A stretch of DNA of 25,513 bases from Candidatus Iainarchaeum sp. (GTDB lineage Archaea > Micrarchaeota > Micrarchaeia > Anstonellales > Bilamarchaeaceae), in NCBI GenBank assembly GCA_028711485.1, contig JAQTSF010000002.1:1-25513 (forward strand). Direction: 5' to 3'. The translations under genes were made by a program, and so were the position numbers. Shown here in pieces: positions 14,856 through 22,582 of this stretch. The stretch's first letter is position 1, and each line of letters begins with the position of its first letter. The notes under the pieces are model-generated. The model did not search any database and was not told where the DNA came from. It worked only from the letters and a program-made list of their open reading frames with translations.

Positions 14856-15350
14856 TTATTCCCCTAAAAACTCTTTAACTATTTCTTTTTTTAATTTAAT
14901 TAGATTCGTTTTTCCAAAAGACTCCACTTCTATAATTCCTCTTTTATTAAGTTTTTTTATGATTCTATATGCCTTTACTTTACCTATCCCTTCGATTCTA
15001 GAAATTTCAGTTTGGAGTATTTCTCCTTTTTTCTCAATTAATCTAGTCAATATTTTTTTCTCTTCATTTCCAAACATTTCCAGTATTATTTTTGGATCCC
15101 GTTTAACAATTTTTTTTTCATTTCTCTGATAAAAGAGATAAAATATTATTATTCCAAGCAAAAACCCTATTCCTGCTACAAATGGAATGAGATTAACTAT
15201 TGTCTGATAATCCTTTTCATGCTGACATTCCCCTTCTACTATACAAACAGTGGAAACATTTTCCTCTAGTATTTTTGGAACTGAGAAAAGTGCCAGAAAC
15301 ATAATCATAAGAACTATAAGTCCAACTGCTGTTTTTGATTTTTCATCCAT
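14856..15350 (-). CDS. Membrane-anchored winged-helix transcriptional regulator with Cys/His loop
   Basis: The 164-residue protein has TM1 about 9-27, an external loop about 28-50 with C36-x5-C42-x-H44, TM2 about 51-73, and a cytoplasmic winged helix about 85-160. The winged helix includes E-E-K-K-I-L-T-R-L-I-E-K-K-G-E-I-L-Q-T-E-I-S and K-V-K-A-Y-R-I-I-K-K-L-N-K-R-G-I-I-E-V, like archaeal membrane-bound MarR/TrmB-type HTH proteins. The layout is that of a one-component sensor with an outside input and a DNA-binding output. It diverges from the copper-type operon and a palindrome sits between them, so it is likely to control that operon and itself. Metal sensing by the Cys/His loop is inference. 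The family assignment is clear; the ligand is not known. Confidence 0.8.
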   Translation of the reverse strand: MDEKSKTAVGLIVLMIMFLALFSVPKILEENVSTVCIVEGECQHEKDYQTIVNLIPFVAGIGFLLGIIIFYLFYQRNEKKIVKRDPKIILEMFGNEEKKILTRLIEKKGEILQTEISRIEGIGKVKAYRIIKKLNKRGIIEVESFGKTNLIKLKKEIVKEFLGE

Positions 15351-15401
15351 AATACTATTTTCCTGAATAATTTTAATAATTTTTGCATTTTTACGCGTTT
15401 G

Positions 15402-15450
15402 GTTTCAAAAAGTGAAACTATGGTTTCGTAAATTATTATATATTGTTTCA
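15402..15450. promoter_or_regulatory. Putative operator of the copper operon/HTH pair
   Basis: GTTTCA-AAAAG-TGAAAC (15402-15418) is a perfect 6-bp inverted repeat. GTTTCG (15423-15428) and GTTTCA (15445-15450) repeat the half-site at 21 and 22 base spacing, about two helical turns each. They bracket the plus-strand TATA region AAATTATTATATATTG (15430-15445). This fits repression of the downstream operon by a dimeric winged-helix protein. Confidence 0.55.
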
Positions 15451-15464
15451 GTTCTGCACACTGC

Positions 15465-16847
15465 ATGAAAAAATCAATCACTATCAAAATTACAGGAATG
15501 CAGTGTATAAGCTGCGAAGAAAAAATTGCAGATGCATTAAAGAAAAAAGAAGGCGTAGTTGATGCAGAAAGTTCCTATGAAAAATCCGAAGTGAAAATAA
15601 CTTTTGAAGATTCGGTTATTTCGGAAAAAGAACTTATCAATACTATAGAGAATGCAGGTTATTCTATAAAACAAAATAAAGATTCTAACACCAATTTTTT
15701 CGCACTTGCACTCGGAATTATTACTATTTTAATTTTATTCTATTTTGTTTTTTCTGATATTGTTTCTCTTGATTTTACAAAAATAGACAGCAGTACAAGC
15801 ATAACTATCCTTTTTCTCATAGGTCTTCTTACAGGATTCCACTGTATAGGAATGTGTGGAGGATTTGTTTTATCCTACTCTTCAAGAAAGGATTCCTCTT
15901 TTTTCAGCCATATCCTTTATGGTTCCGGAAAAACTCTTTCTTATACTTTAATAGGCGCATTCTTTGGTCTTGTAGGTTCAATATTTGTTTTTACTGATGA
16001 ATTAAGAGGGTATGCAGCTCTTTTTGCAGCAGTATTTCTGATTTTGTACGGAATAAAAATGCTTGATATTTTCCAGCAGTTGAGGAGTTTTACACTTCGT
16101 GCCCCTTCCTTCATAACTAAGTTCGTTTCAGGGAATACAAAGAAGGATTCCTCCCCATTGTCAATAGGACTTTTGAACGGTCTTATGATCGCATGCGGTC
16201 CTTTACAGGCAATGTATATACTTGCAGCTGGAAGCGGGGATATTTTTATTGGCGCAAAATTATTATTTTTCTTCGGACTTGGAACTCTTTTACCAATGCT
16301 TTCCTTTGGCCTTATTGCAAATCTTCTCAGCATCTCACTTACACATAAAATCGTGAAATTCTCAGGAGTTTTGGTAATATTTATGGGATTATTAATGCTT
16401 AATAACGGGTTTACTCTTTTAGGATCTGGATTTTTTTTAGATTCTGCACAAAATAATATTGATAGTTCTGGAATAATAATTGAAGATGGATATCAAATAA
16501 TTCATATGAACGTTACTTATTATGGCTGGGAACCAAATAAATTTGTCCTAAAAAAAGGAGTTCCTGTAAAATGGATCATAAACGGAAAGCAGATAAGTGG
16601 CTGTAATAATGAAATAATAGTAAAAGATTATAATTTAAGAATTCCAATAAAATACGGGGAACAGGTGATTGAATTTACACCTGATAAAGAAGGAACTATT
16701 AAATGGAGTTGCTGGATGGGTATGATTTCCGGAGTGTTTATAGTTGTTGATGATTTTGAATCTAATACTTTAGATCTTGATGTTCCTGTTGCGCCGGGCT
16801 CCTGCAATTCCTGTGGCGGATGTAGTAATTCTTGTTTAGGAGGCTGA
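15465..16847 (+). CDS. HMA-UreH2-cupredoxin fusion: copper-handling membrane protein
   Basis: The 460-residue protein joins three modules. An HMA metal-binding domain (1-68) has M-Q-C14-I-S-C17. A DsbD/TauE-like UreH_2 membrane domain (about 75-310, about seven TM) has the motif G-F-H126-C127-I-G-M-C131-G-G. A cupredoxin-like domain (about 350-427) carries candidate ligands C380 and C416-W-M418-G-M420. The tail C-N-S-C-G-G-C-S-N-S-C could bind another metal. The likely role is moving or buffering Cu+ across the membrane, with the cupredoxin outside. It is first in an operon with a DUF2318 lipoprotein (4-base gap) and CopA (9-base gap after that), under the palindromic operator upstream. Similar fusions are known in bacteria, but direction of transport is not known. 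Confidence 0.88.
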   Translation: MKKSITIKITGMQCISCEEKIADALKKKEGVVDAESSYEKSEVKITFEDSVISEKELINTIENAGYSIKQNKDSNTNFFALALGIITILILFYFVFSDIVSLDFTKIDSSTSITILFLIGLLTGFHCIGMCGGFVLSYSSRKDSSFFSHILYGSGKTLSYTLIGAFFGLVGSIFVFTDELRGYAALFAAVFLILYGIKMLDIFQQLRSFTLRAPSFITKFVSGNTKKDSSPLSIGLLNGLMIACGPLQAMYILAAGSGDIFIGAKLLFFFGLGTLLPMLSFGLIANLLSISLTHKIVKFSGVLVIFMGLLMLNNGFTLLGSGFFLDSAQNNIDSSGIIIEDGYQIIHMNVTYYGWEPNKFVLKKGVPVKWIINGKQISGCNNEIIVKDYNLRIPIKYGEQVIEFTPDKEGTIKWSCWMGMISGVFIVVDDFESNTLDLDVPVAPGSCNSCGGCSNSCLGG

Positions 16848-16851
16848 AAAT

Positions 16852-17364
16852 ATGATTAAAGGATACATTTCTATTTTAATAATTTTTGCAATGTTTGGAT
16901 GCATTTCATTATTCGAAGAACCTGCGAAAGGTTCAATCTCTTGCGTTGGCGAGAGTTGTTCAAATAATACCACACTACTCAACCAACAAATTCTTTTTGC
17001 AAACAATACTTCATCTGAAGAATACCTCTCCATTCCATTATCAGAACTTTCAACCAATATTAAGAAATATACCTATGTTTATGACGGAGTGGAAATAAGA
17101 TATTTTGCAGTTCTTGGATCTGACGGCAATACAAGGACAGCATTCGATGCGTGCAAGGCATGTTTTTATGAAAAAAAAGGGTATTATCAGGAAGGATCTG
17201 ATGTAGTATGCGGAAATTGCGGTTTGCATTTTGAAATAGATTCTCTTGGAAAAGACAATCTTGGAGGAGGATGTTGGCCCGTTCATCTTGAAAGCAAAGT
17301 ACAAGGAGAACACCTGTTGATTAATAAACATGCTCTTGAAAATGGAAAATACCTTTTTGAATGA
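16852..17364 (+). CDS. DUF2318-like Cys-rich lipoprotein
   Basis: The 170-residue product has a signal sequence with lipobox A-M-F-G-C (C17), a linker with C-x4-C, and a DUF2318-type domain. This has I-R-Y-F-A-V-L-G-S-D-G-N-x-R-T-A-F-D-A-C-K-A-C-F, then V-V-C-G-N-C-G-L-H-F and G-G-G-C-W-P-V. The two CxxC motifs and the Cys before W-P suggest metal or redox binding outside the membrane. DUF2318 domains occur beside iron (FTR1) and copper systems. Here, between the HMA-UreH2-cupredoxin protein and CopA, a copper/metal relay or reductase role is inferred. Confidence 0.82.
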   Translation: MIKGYISILIIFAMFGCISLFEEPAKGSISCVGESCSNNTTLLNQQILFANNTSSEEYLSIPLSELSTNIKKYTYVYDGVEIRYFAVLGSDGNTRTAFDACKACFYEKKGYYQEGSDVVCGNCGLHFEIDSLGKDNLGGGCWPVHLESKVQGEHLLINKHALENGKYLFE

Positions 17365-17373
17365 GGTTTTCAC

Positions 17374-19581
17374 ATGAAAAAACAATTTTTTATAATCGGA
17401 ATGCATTGTGCTTCCTGTGCATCAAAAATAGAACAAAAACTTGGTTCATCAAAAGGAATCTCAAAGGCAGTAGTTAATTTTGCTACAAGCAAGGCAACTT
17501 TAGAATTTGATGAAAAAATAATAAAAATTGAAGAAATTATTAAAATTGTAAAATCACTTGGCTATGAATTATCCGAAGAAAATGCGGATGGATCCAGGGA
17601 TCATGAGAAGGAAGAGCGGGAGAAAGAAATTAGAATGCTCAGGAATAATTTAAATTATTCAATATTATTCACTATCCCCGTAGTTCTGCTTGCACTTCCT
17701 GAAATGCTTGGAGAGTTATCCCCATTTGAATTTCCAGAATTTATAATGAAAAATATGGCGCTTATCCAGTTCCTGTTTACTACATCAATATTACTTATCA
17801 ACAGGAATATGTTCTTTATAGGATTTAGGAGCCTTATAGAACGTTCTCCGGACATGTACTCTCTTGTTGCTTTGGGGGTTGGTACTGCTTATGCATATAG
17901 TATTTTTGTAGGTTTCAATATAATAGAAGGAAGTTTATATTATGAAACTGCAGCTTTGTTGCTTACATTTATACTTCTTGGAAAATATCTTGAAACATCT
18001 GCAAAAGGTAAAACTTCAGAAGCAATAAAAAAACTTATTGGATTGCAACCTAAAACCGCGATAATTTTAAGAAATGGAAAAGAATTCAAAGTCAATATTT
18101 CCGAAGTGAAAATAGGAGATCTTATACTTGTTAAACCCGGGGAAAAAATACCAGTTGATGGTGTTCTTGTATCCGGTTCAAGTAGTATAGATGAAAGTAT
18201 GATTACAGGAGAGAGCATTCCGGTTCATAAAAGGAACAGAGGAGATAGGATTATAGGAGCCACAATAAACAAAACAGGTTCATTTATATTTAAGGCTACA
18301 GGAATTGGAAGCAATACCCTTCTCGCAGGTATAATACGTCTTGTGGAAGAGGCACAGGGGAGCAAAGCACCAATACAAAAAATTGCAGATCAAGTTGCAG
18401 GATATTTTGTTTGGGCCGTAATATCATTGTCCTTAGTTGCTTTTAGCTACTGGTTTTTTATAGTAGGTCAGGAGTTCTTATTTGCACTAACTATATTAGT
18501 TTCAACACTGATTATTGCCTGTCCGTGTGCAATGGGGCTTGCAACTCCAACTGCAGTAATGATGGGAATTGGGAAAGGCGCTGAAAACGGAGTATTGATC
18601 AAACATGCAGAAGCTCTTGAAATGCTTCATCAAGTAAATACAATTATTTTTGATAAGACCGGAACTATTACAAAAGGAGAAGCAGTTGTTACGGATCTGA
18701 TTTCTTTTAGTGAAAATAAAAATAATTTTTTAAGGATTGTTGCTTCTGCTGAAAGCTCTTCTGAGCATCATCTTGCACAGGCAGTTGTAAAAAAAGCAAA
18801 AGGAATAAAGTTAATAAAACCCTCTAAATTTATTGCAATCCCGGGTTTTGGAGTAAAAGCAGAAGTTGATCGCAAATCTGTTTTAATAGGTAATATACAA
18901 TTGATGAAAAAAGAGGGAATTGATTTTTCTAATCATATTAATGATATGGAGACTTTGGAAGCGCAAGGAAAAACAACTGTTCTTGTTTCCATAAATAAAA
19001 AACCCATGGGAATGATAGCAATTGCAGATACATTGAAAGAACATTCAAAAGAGGCAATAGGCAAATTACACTCCCTTGGTTATGAAACAATTATGATTAC
19101 AGGAGACAATGAACGAACAGCACTTGCCATTGCAAAACAGGCAGGAATAGATAAAATTCTTGCTTCTGTTCTCCCAGATGGAAAAGCGAAAGAAGTAAAA
19201 AAATTGCAATCTTCAGGTAAAAAAATAGCATTTGTAGGAGATGGAATAAACGATGCACCTGCTCTTGCAAGTGCTGATGTAGGAATTGCAGTAGGTTCTG
19301 GTACTGATGTTGCAATAGAAAGCGGAAGCATAGTTCTTGTAAAAAACGATTTGCGGGATTTAGTAAAAGCGATTTCCATTAGCAGATATTCACTAAATAA
19401 AATCAAACAAAATCTTTTCTGGGCATTTGCCTATAATTCACTTGGAATACCTATTGCAATGGGAATTCTTTATCCTTTCACAGGTTTTCTGTTAAATCCA
19501 GTTCTTGCAGGTGCTGCTATGGCATTGAGTTCCATCAGTGTAGTCTCAAATAGTCTTCTAATGAAAAGATTTAAGCCGTAA
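17374..19581 (+). CDS. copA: Copper-translocating P1B-type ATPase
   Basis: The 735-residue Cu+ pump has one N-terminal HMA domain (G-M-H-C12-A-S-C15), the membrane copper motif C383-P-C385, actuator T-G-E-S near residue 275, phosphorylated D427-K-T-G-T, and hinge G-D-G-I-N-D-A-P. Late TM motifs Y-N-S-L-G-I-P and M-A-L-S-S-I-S-V-V-S-N-S match P1B-1 (Cu+) ATPases. The nucleotide-binding HP motif reads S-E-H465-H466-L-A rather than S-E-H-P-L-A. Length is typical. It is the last gene of the three-gene operon and would export Cu+ from the cytoplasm, using the two exported partners outside. Confidence 0.96.
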   Translation: MKKQFFIIGMHCASCASKIEQKLGSSKGISKAVVNFATSKATLEFDEKIIKIEEIIKIVKSLGYELSEENADGSRDHEKEEREKEIRMLRNNLNYSILFTIPVVLLALPEMLGELSPFEFPEFIMKNMALIQFLFTTSILLINRNMFFIGFRSLIERSPDMYSLVALGVGTAYAYSIFVGFNIIEGSLYYETAALLLTFILLGKYLETSAKGKTSEAIKKLIGLQPKTAIILRNGKEFKVNISEVKIGDLILVKPGEKIPVDGVLVSGSSSIDESMITGESIPVHKRNRGDRIIGATINKTGSFIFKATGIGSNTLLAGIIRLVEEAQGSKAPIQKIADQVAGYFVWAVISLSLVAFSYWFFIVGQEFLFALTILVSTLIIACPCAMGLATPTAVMMGIGKGAENGVLIKHAEALEMLHQVNTIIFDKTGTITKGEAVVTDLISFSENKNNFLRIVASAESSSEHHLAQAVVKKAKGIKLIKPSKFIAIPGFGVKAEVDRKSVLIGNIQLMKKEGIDFSNHINDMETLEAQGKTTVLVSINKKPMGMIAIADTLKEHSKEAIGKLHSLGYETIMITGDNERTALAIAKQAGIDKILASVLPDGKAKEVKKLQSSGKKIAFVGDGINDAPALASADVGIAVGSGTDVAIESGSIVLVKNDLRDLVKAISISRYSLNKIKQNLFWAFAYNSLGIPIAMGILYPFTGFLLNPVLAGAAMALSSISVVSNSLLMKRFKP

Positions 19582-19618
19582 ACATACTCTTTAAATTTTT
19601 TACTTTAAAACATAATTT

Positions 19619-19903
19619 ATGAAACATTTAAGTACAAGAAAAAAACAGATAATCGCTCTTTTTGTTTTCTCAGTTTTAATTAGTGCTGCTGCAATAATCC
19701 ACGGAATATTTTTTGATATGGATTTCAATCAAATAGAGAGATTAACTTTTGAAGGTTTTATTTTTACTTTATTAGTATTTTTTCCGACTTTGATTTTTAT
19801 GGAATGGCTTTTTGAATGGAACAACAATGATAAAATGAAAACTCTTGAGCAAAAAATAGAAAAACTTGAGAAAGCTCTTGGAAATACAAGAAAAAAGAAA
19901 TAA
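19619..19903 (+). CDS. Small membrane protein with C-terminal coiled coil
   Basis: The 94-residue product has two hydrophobic helices (about 9-30 and 42-64) and a charged heptad-like tail L-E-Q-K-I-E-K-L-E-K-A-L. I do not recognise a family. The ATG follows TTTAAATTTTTTACTTTAAAA at about 25-30 bases and is probably leaderless. It has its own promoter, so it is not clearly part of the copper operon. Confidence 0.6.
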   Translation: MKHLSTRKKQIIALFVFSVLISAAAIIHGIFFDMDFNQIERLTFEGFIFTLLVFFPTLIFMEWLFEWNNNDKMKTLEQKIEKLEKALGNTRKKK

Positions 19904-19950
19904 TCCTTTTGGATACTTATTTAATTATTTCTAGGAATTATAATATCTCT

Positions 19951-19961
19951 AACCTATATAT
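19951..19961 (+). promoter_or_regulatory. TATA box of tRNA-Met
   Basis: AACCTATATAT lies 13-23 bases before the first base of the tRNA, the usual archaeal tRNA promoter form. Confidence 0.5.
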
Positions 19962-19973
19962 CAACTAACGTTC

Positions 19974-20104
19974 GCCAAGGTAGCTCAGCTGGTTAGAGTG
20001 CTCGACTCATATCCTAAGGATTATGAGTTATGAGGAGTAATCCGATGAAAATAAAAGAGCATTGGGAAATCGAGAGGTCGCGGATTCGACTTCCGCCCTT
20101 GGCA
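19974..20104 (+). tRNA. Elongator tRNA-Met(CAU) with canonical 37/38 intron
   Basis: Acceptor GCCAAGG (19974-19980) pairs with CCTTGGC (20097-20103); the T stem is GCGGA/TCCGC around TTCGACT; the anticodon stem CTCGA (20001-20005) pairs with TCGAG (20070-20074). The anticodon CAT is at 20008-20010. An intron of about 57 bases (20012-20068) sits after base 37, the canonical archaeal position. Inside it GGATTA and TAATCC form a stem. The D arm GCTC...GAGT and the acceptor sequence resemble archaeal elongator tRNA-Met. tRNA-Ile2 with CAU cannot be fully excluded; the initiator is unlikely since its acceptor stem differs. Confidence 0.92.
20012..20068 (+). other. tRNA-Met intron
   Basis: This is the stretch between A37 (20011) and A38 (20069). 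It has an internal stem GGATTA/TAATCC (20018-20041) and TCC/GGGA pairing near the junctions that could form part of a bulge-helix-bulge. Confidence 0.8.
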
Positions 20105-20123
20105 ATAAATGACTATTTAATCA

Positions 20124-20573
20124 CTAGAAGGAAATAAACTCGCTCTTTATTGTTTTTAATGTCGTTAATGACTTTATTTTTGTTATTCCTTTTCTGGATA
20201 ATACTGTTCTTAGAAAACCATAATATTCTTCAGAATCTTTTGTCCAAACTTTTATAACCAATTCCCAATCTCCTGTTACTATTGCTATATTTTCTATTTC
20301 TTCAAATTTTTCCAGTTCTCTTGCTATTTTTTCAGGATTCCCATATTCTTCAGAAGAAATAGACATTAGAACATAGGTACAAAATCCACGATTTATTTTC
20401 TTTTGATTCATAACAGCCTTATATGCAAGTATTTTTCCTTCCCTTTCCATTCTTTTGATATTATACTGAATTGTTGTCCCAGGTTCTTTGGTTTTTTTTG
20501 CCAAACTTGTTATTTTTGGTGTACACTCTCCCTTTGAAATAATTTTTATTAATTTTTCCTCTATATTTTTCAT
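20124..20573 (-). CDS. Lrp/AsnC-family transcriptional regulator
   Basis: The 149-residue protein has an N-terminal helix-turn-helix (about 5-55: I-T-S-L-A-K-K-T-K-E-P-G-T-T-I-Q-Y-N-I-K-R-M-E-R-E-G-K-I) and a C-terminal RAM-like ligand domain. The latter has I-A-I-V-T-G-D-W-E-L-V-I-K-V-W-T-K-D, the conserved G-D-x-D/E core of the family, and T-L-x-T-I-K near the end. It probably senses an amino acid and binds DNA as an oligomer. A perfect 9-bp palindrome covers the TATA box of its own promoter, suggesting autorepression. It diverges from the ankyrin gene. Confidence 0.9.
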   Translation of the reverse strand: MKNIEEKLIKIISKGECTPKITSLAKKTKEPGTTIQYNIKRMEREGKILAYKAVMNQKKINRGFCTYVLMSISSEEYGNPEKIARELEKFEEIENIAIVTGDWELVIKVWTKDSEEYYGFLRTVLSRKGITKIKSLTTLKTIKSEFISF

Positions 20574-20591
20574 TTAAACCACTTTCCAAAC

Positions 20592-20650
20592 TATATTATT
20601 GAATAATATACGAAAATATTAAAATATATTGATTAATTTTTGAATATTTT
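20592..20650. promoter_or_regulatory. Lrp operator region between divergent genes
   Basis: TATATTATT-G-AATAATATA (20592-20610) is a perfect inverted repeat about 30 bases upstream of the Lrp start, covering its TATA box. TTGA-W-W-A repeats at 20599, 20629 and 20640 read towards the ankyrin gene. The composition is nearly all A/T, as is typical of Lrp sites. Confidence 0.5.
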
Positions 20651-20698
20651 TCAATTAAATTATTATTGTCCGCAATTAATATCTCTTTGGTGATTTTA

Positions 20699-21139
20699 AT
20701 GTCCAAAAATATTTTTCTTCTTAGAAGATTTAATCAGGAAGTGGCAAAGGGAAATATCCATTCGGCACAAAAAATTCTTGATCGTTGCAGAAATCCTTTT
20801 ACCTCTGCTCAGGTTATGAACGAGCGCTTAGAAGATCTTATGTTTAATGCAGTAAGAAATGGCGATACAGAAAAAGTAAAGAGTTTTCTTGACTTTGGAT
20901 TTTCAACAGATACTGTTGACTTTTGGGGAAGTAGTGCATTGCATATTGCAGTTAAACAAGGTTCTTTAGCAATTGTTGAGCTTTTGATGTCCCGCGGAGC
21001 AAAGGTGAATTCTTTGGATGATCACTGGTCAACACCGCTTGATTTGGCAACCCTCTTCAAAAGAGCAGAAATTTCTGCTTTTTTAAAGCAACACGGAGCC
21101 AAACGGTTCGAAGAATTATGTCCTAAACGATCCGATTAA
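20699..21139 (+). CDS. Ankyrin-repeat protein
   Basis: The 146-residue soluble protein has ankyrin-type helices. L-M-F-N-A-V-R-N-G-D-T-E-K-V-K-S-F-L-D-F-G and S-A-L-H-I-A-V-K-Q-G-S-L-A-I-V-E-L-L-M-S-R-G-A-K-V-N are two clear repeats. A third, S-T-P-L-D-L-A-T-L-F-K-R-A-E-I-S-A-F-L-K-Q-H-G-A, follows. A TTG at 20666 would add 11 residues. The ATG at 20699 follows GGTGATTTTA and is chosen. A protein-binding role is inferred; ankyrin proteins are scattered in archaea. Its stop shares the TTAA at 21136-21139 with the stop of the convergent protease gene. Confidence 0.88.
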   Translation: MSKNIFLLRRFNQEVAKGNIHSAQKILDRCRNPFTSAQVMNERLEDLMFNAVRNGDTEKVKSFLDFGFSTDTVDFWGSSALHIAVKQGSLAIVELLMSRGAKVNSLDDHWSTPLDLATLFKRAEISAFLKQHGAKRFEELCPKRSD

Positions 21140-22485
21140 AATAACCAAGGAACGAAATTCATAAGCAATCCAATCACTGAGACATAAGTTATGAACCTTA
21201 CAATTTCTTTATTTTTTATATTTAATTCTATCAATCTATGCCCGTCAAATGATGGAATTGGTAAAAGATTTATTACTCCTATTACAAAATTAAGTGAGAA
21301 GATTAACCCTAAAGTTACATATATAAAATCCATCCAGTGTTCCTTATATCTTACAATATAAGTGGAATCTAGAACATAATAGGATATTCCTATTTTTCCA
21401 TTTTCGTTTACTACTTTTTCTATTTCTCCATTATTAGTTTGTAAATATACTTTTTCACCAGGATTTAAGTTTCCAATATCGCTTATGTTTACTCCATTTA
21501 CAGAATAAACAATTGTTCCCTTTTCCAATCCATCCAATATTAGCAATCCCTTTTCTTTATATCCATCAAATACATATCCAAAAGATAGAAATAATGAAAA
21601 GAAAATTATAGCAAACATAAAATTTGCAGTCGGTCCTGCTATTAATACTCTTGTTTGTTTCTTTTTTTCTAATTTACTTAACCATTGTTCATCTGGTTCT
21701 ACAAATGCTCCTATCGGAACAGTTCCCAAAAGAACTAATCCTGTTGAATGCATTGGAACTTTTGCAACTCTTCCAAGTATTGCATGAGCTCCTTCATGAA
21801 CTACAAGTATTACTAAAAGTGCAATTATACCTTCAATTAATGGGATATTTATTCCTGGAATTATTAATGTTGCACCCGCACTTTCAGAACCCAATGTTCC
21901 AGTTCCAAGAAGTACGCTTACTAACTTACCTATAATAATCATCCCATATTGAGCAACTCCTGAAAATATTACACCAAACAATCCAAACCCATATGTTATT
22001 ACAATTCCAATAAGAAAATTAATTATTGAAAAACTCGTTTCTTGCACATCAGTGCTTACAGCCTGTCCTTTCAAATTTGATATTAAAAATGGAATTGCAT
22101 ACGGAACCAAAAACATTGTCAATATTGTTATAATTATCATTCCGGCAACAAACTTTTTCCATGTAAAATGTTTTCTCATTATAAAATAACTGAATACCCC
22201 ATAACCAACTATTGTACCTATATCTGCAAGAGTTTCCCAGAATTTACTTTTTTCAGCAAGTTTATCTATTTTATCTAATCCTTTTTTTGTTTTAAGTAAA
22301 AGAAGTCCCCACTCTCCATCTATCCAGAAATTTTTCGAAGCTTTCAAAGACTTTCTTAATATCATTCCAGTTATAATTAATTCTATTACTGCAAGACCAA
22401 ATTTTTGCAATGCCCCTAAATCTGATGCTGCTATAAAATATAGCAATAGAAATGACATTATAACTAAAAATACTACAAAGTACAT
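21136..22485 (-). CDS. Site-2 protease-like membrane metallopeptidase (M50)
   Basis: The 449-residue protein has many TM segments. The zinc motif H230-E-G-A-H234 lies in a membrane helix, and L-L-P-I-P-S-F-D414-G-H supplies the third ligand, the N-x-x-P-x-P-x-x-D-G signature of S2P/RseP proteases. Between them are M-H-S-T-G, G-A-F-V-E-P-D-E and a PDZ-like domain (about 325-375) with G-T-I-V-Y-S-V-N-G. Such enzymes cut membrane-anchored transcription factors and signal peptides in the membrane. The long hydrophobic N-terminal half (about 1-215) is unlike the compact bacterial enzymes but resembles some archaeal ones. A substrate such as the membrane HTH at 14856 is only a guess. Confidence 0.9.
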   Translation of the reverse strand: MYFVVFLVIMSFLLLYFIAASDLGALQKFGLAVIELIITGMILRKSLKASKNFWIDGEWGLLLLKTKKGLDKIDKLAEKSKFWETLADIGTIVGYGVFSYFIMRKHFTWKKFVAGMIIITILTMFLVPYAIPFLISNLKGQAVSTDVQETSFSIINFLIGIVITYGFGLFGVIFSGVAQYGMIIIGKLVSVLLGTGTLGSESAGATLIIPGINIPLIEGIIALLVILVVHEGAHAILGRVAKVPMHSTGLVLLGTVPIGAFVEPDEQWLSKLEKKKQTRVLIAGPTANFMFAIIFFSLFLSFGYVFDGYKEKGLLILDGLEKGTIVYSVNGVNISDIGNLNPGEKVYLQTNNGEIEKVVNENGKIGISYYVLDSTYIVRYKEHWMDFIYVTLGLIFSLNFVIGVINLLPIPSFDGHRLIELNIKNKEIVRFITYVSVIGLLMNFVPWLF

Positions 22486-22540
22486 ACTCTAATTTTTCCT
22501 ATTCACTATAAAAATATAGCTGTTTCCATGCCAAAGAAAC

Positions 22541-22552
22541 CTTTAATAATCT
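22541..22552 (+). promoter_or_regulatory. TATA/BRE of DUF4389 gene
   Basis: AACCTTTAATAA resembles the AAACCTTTATAAA promoters in this window. It lies about 20 bases before the GGTG at 22572 and about 31 before the ATG. Confidence 0.45.
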
Positions 22553-22582
22553 AATTTTCCTATCCATTCTCGGTGTTTTCAT

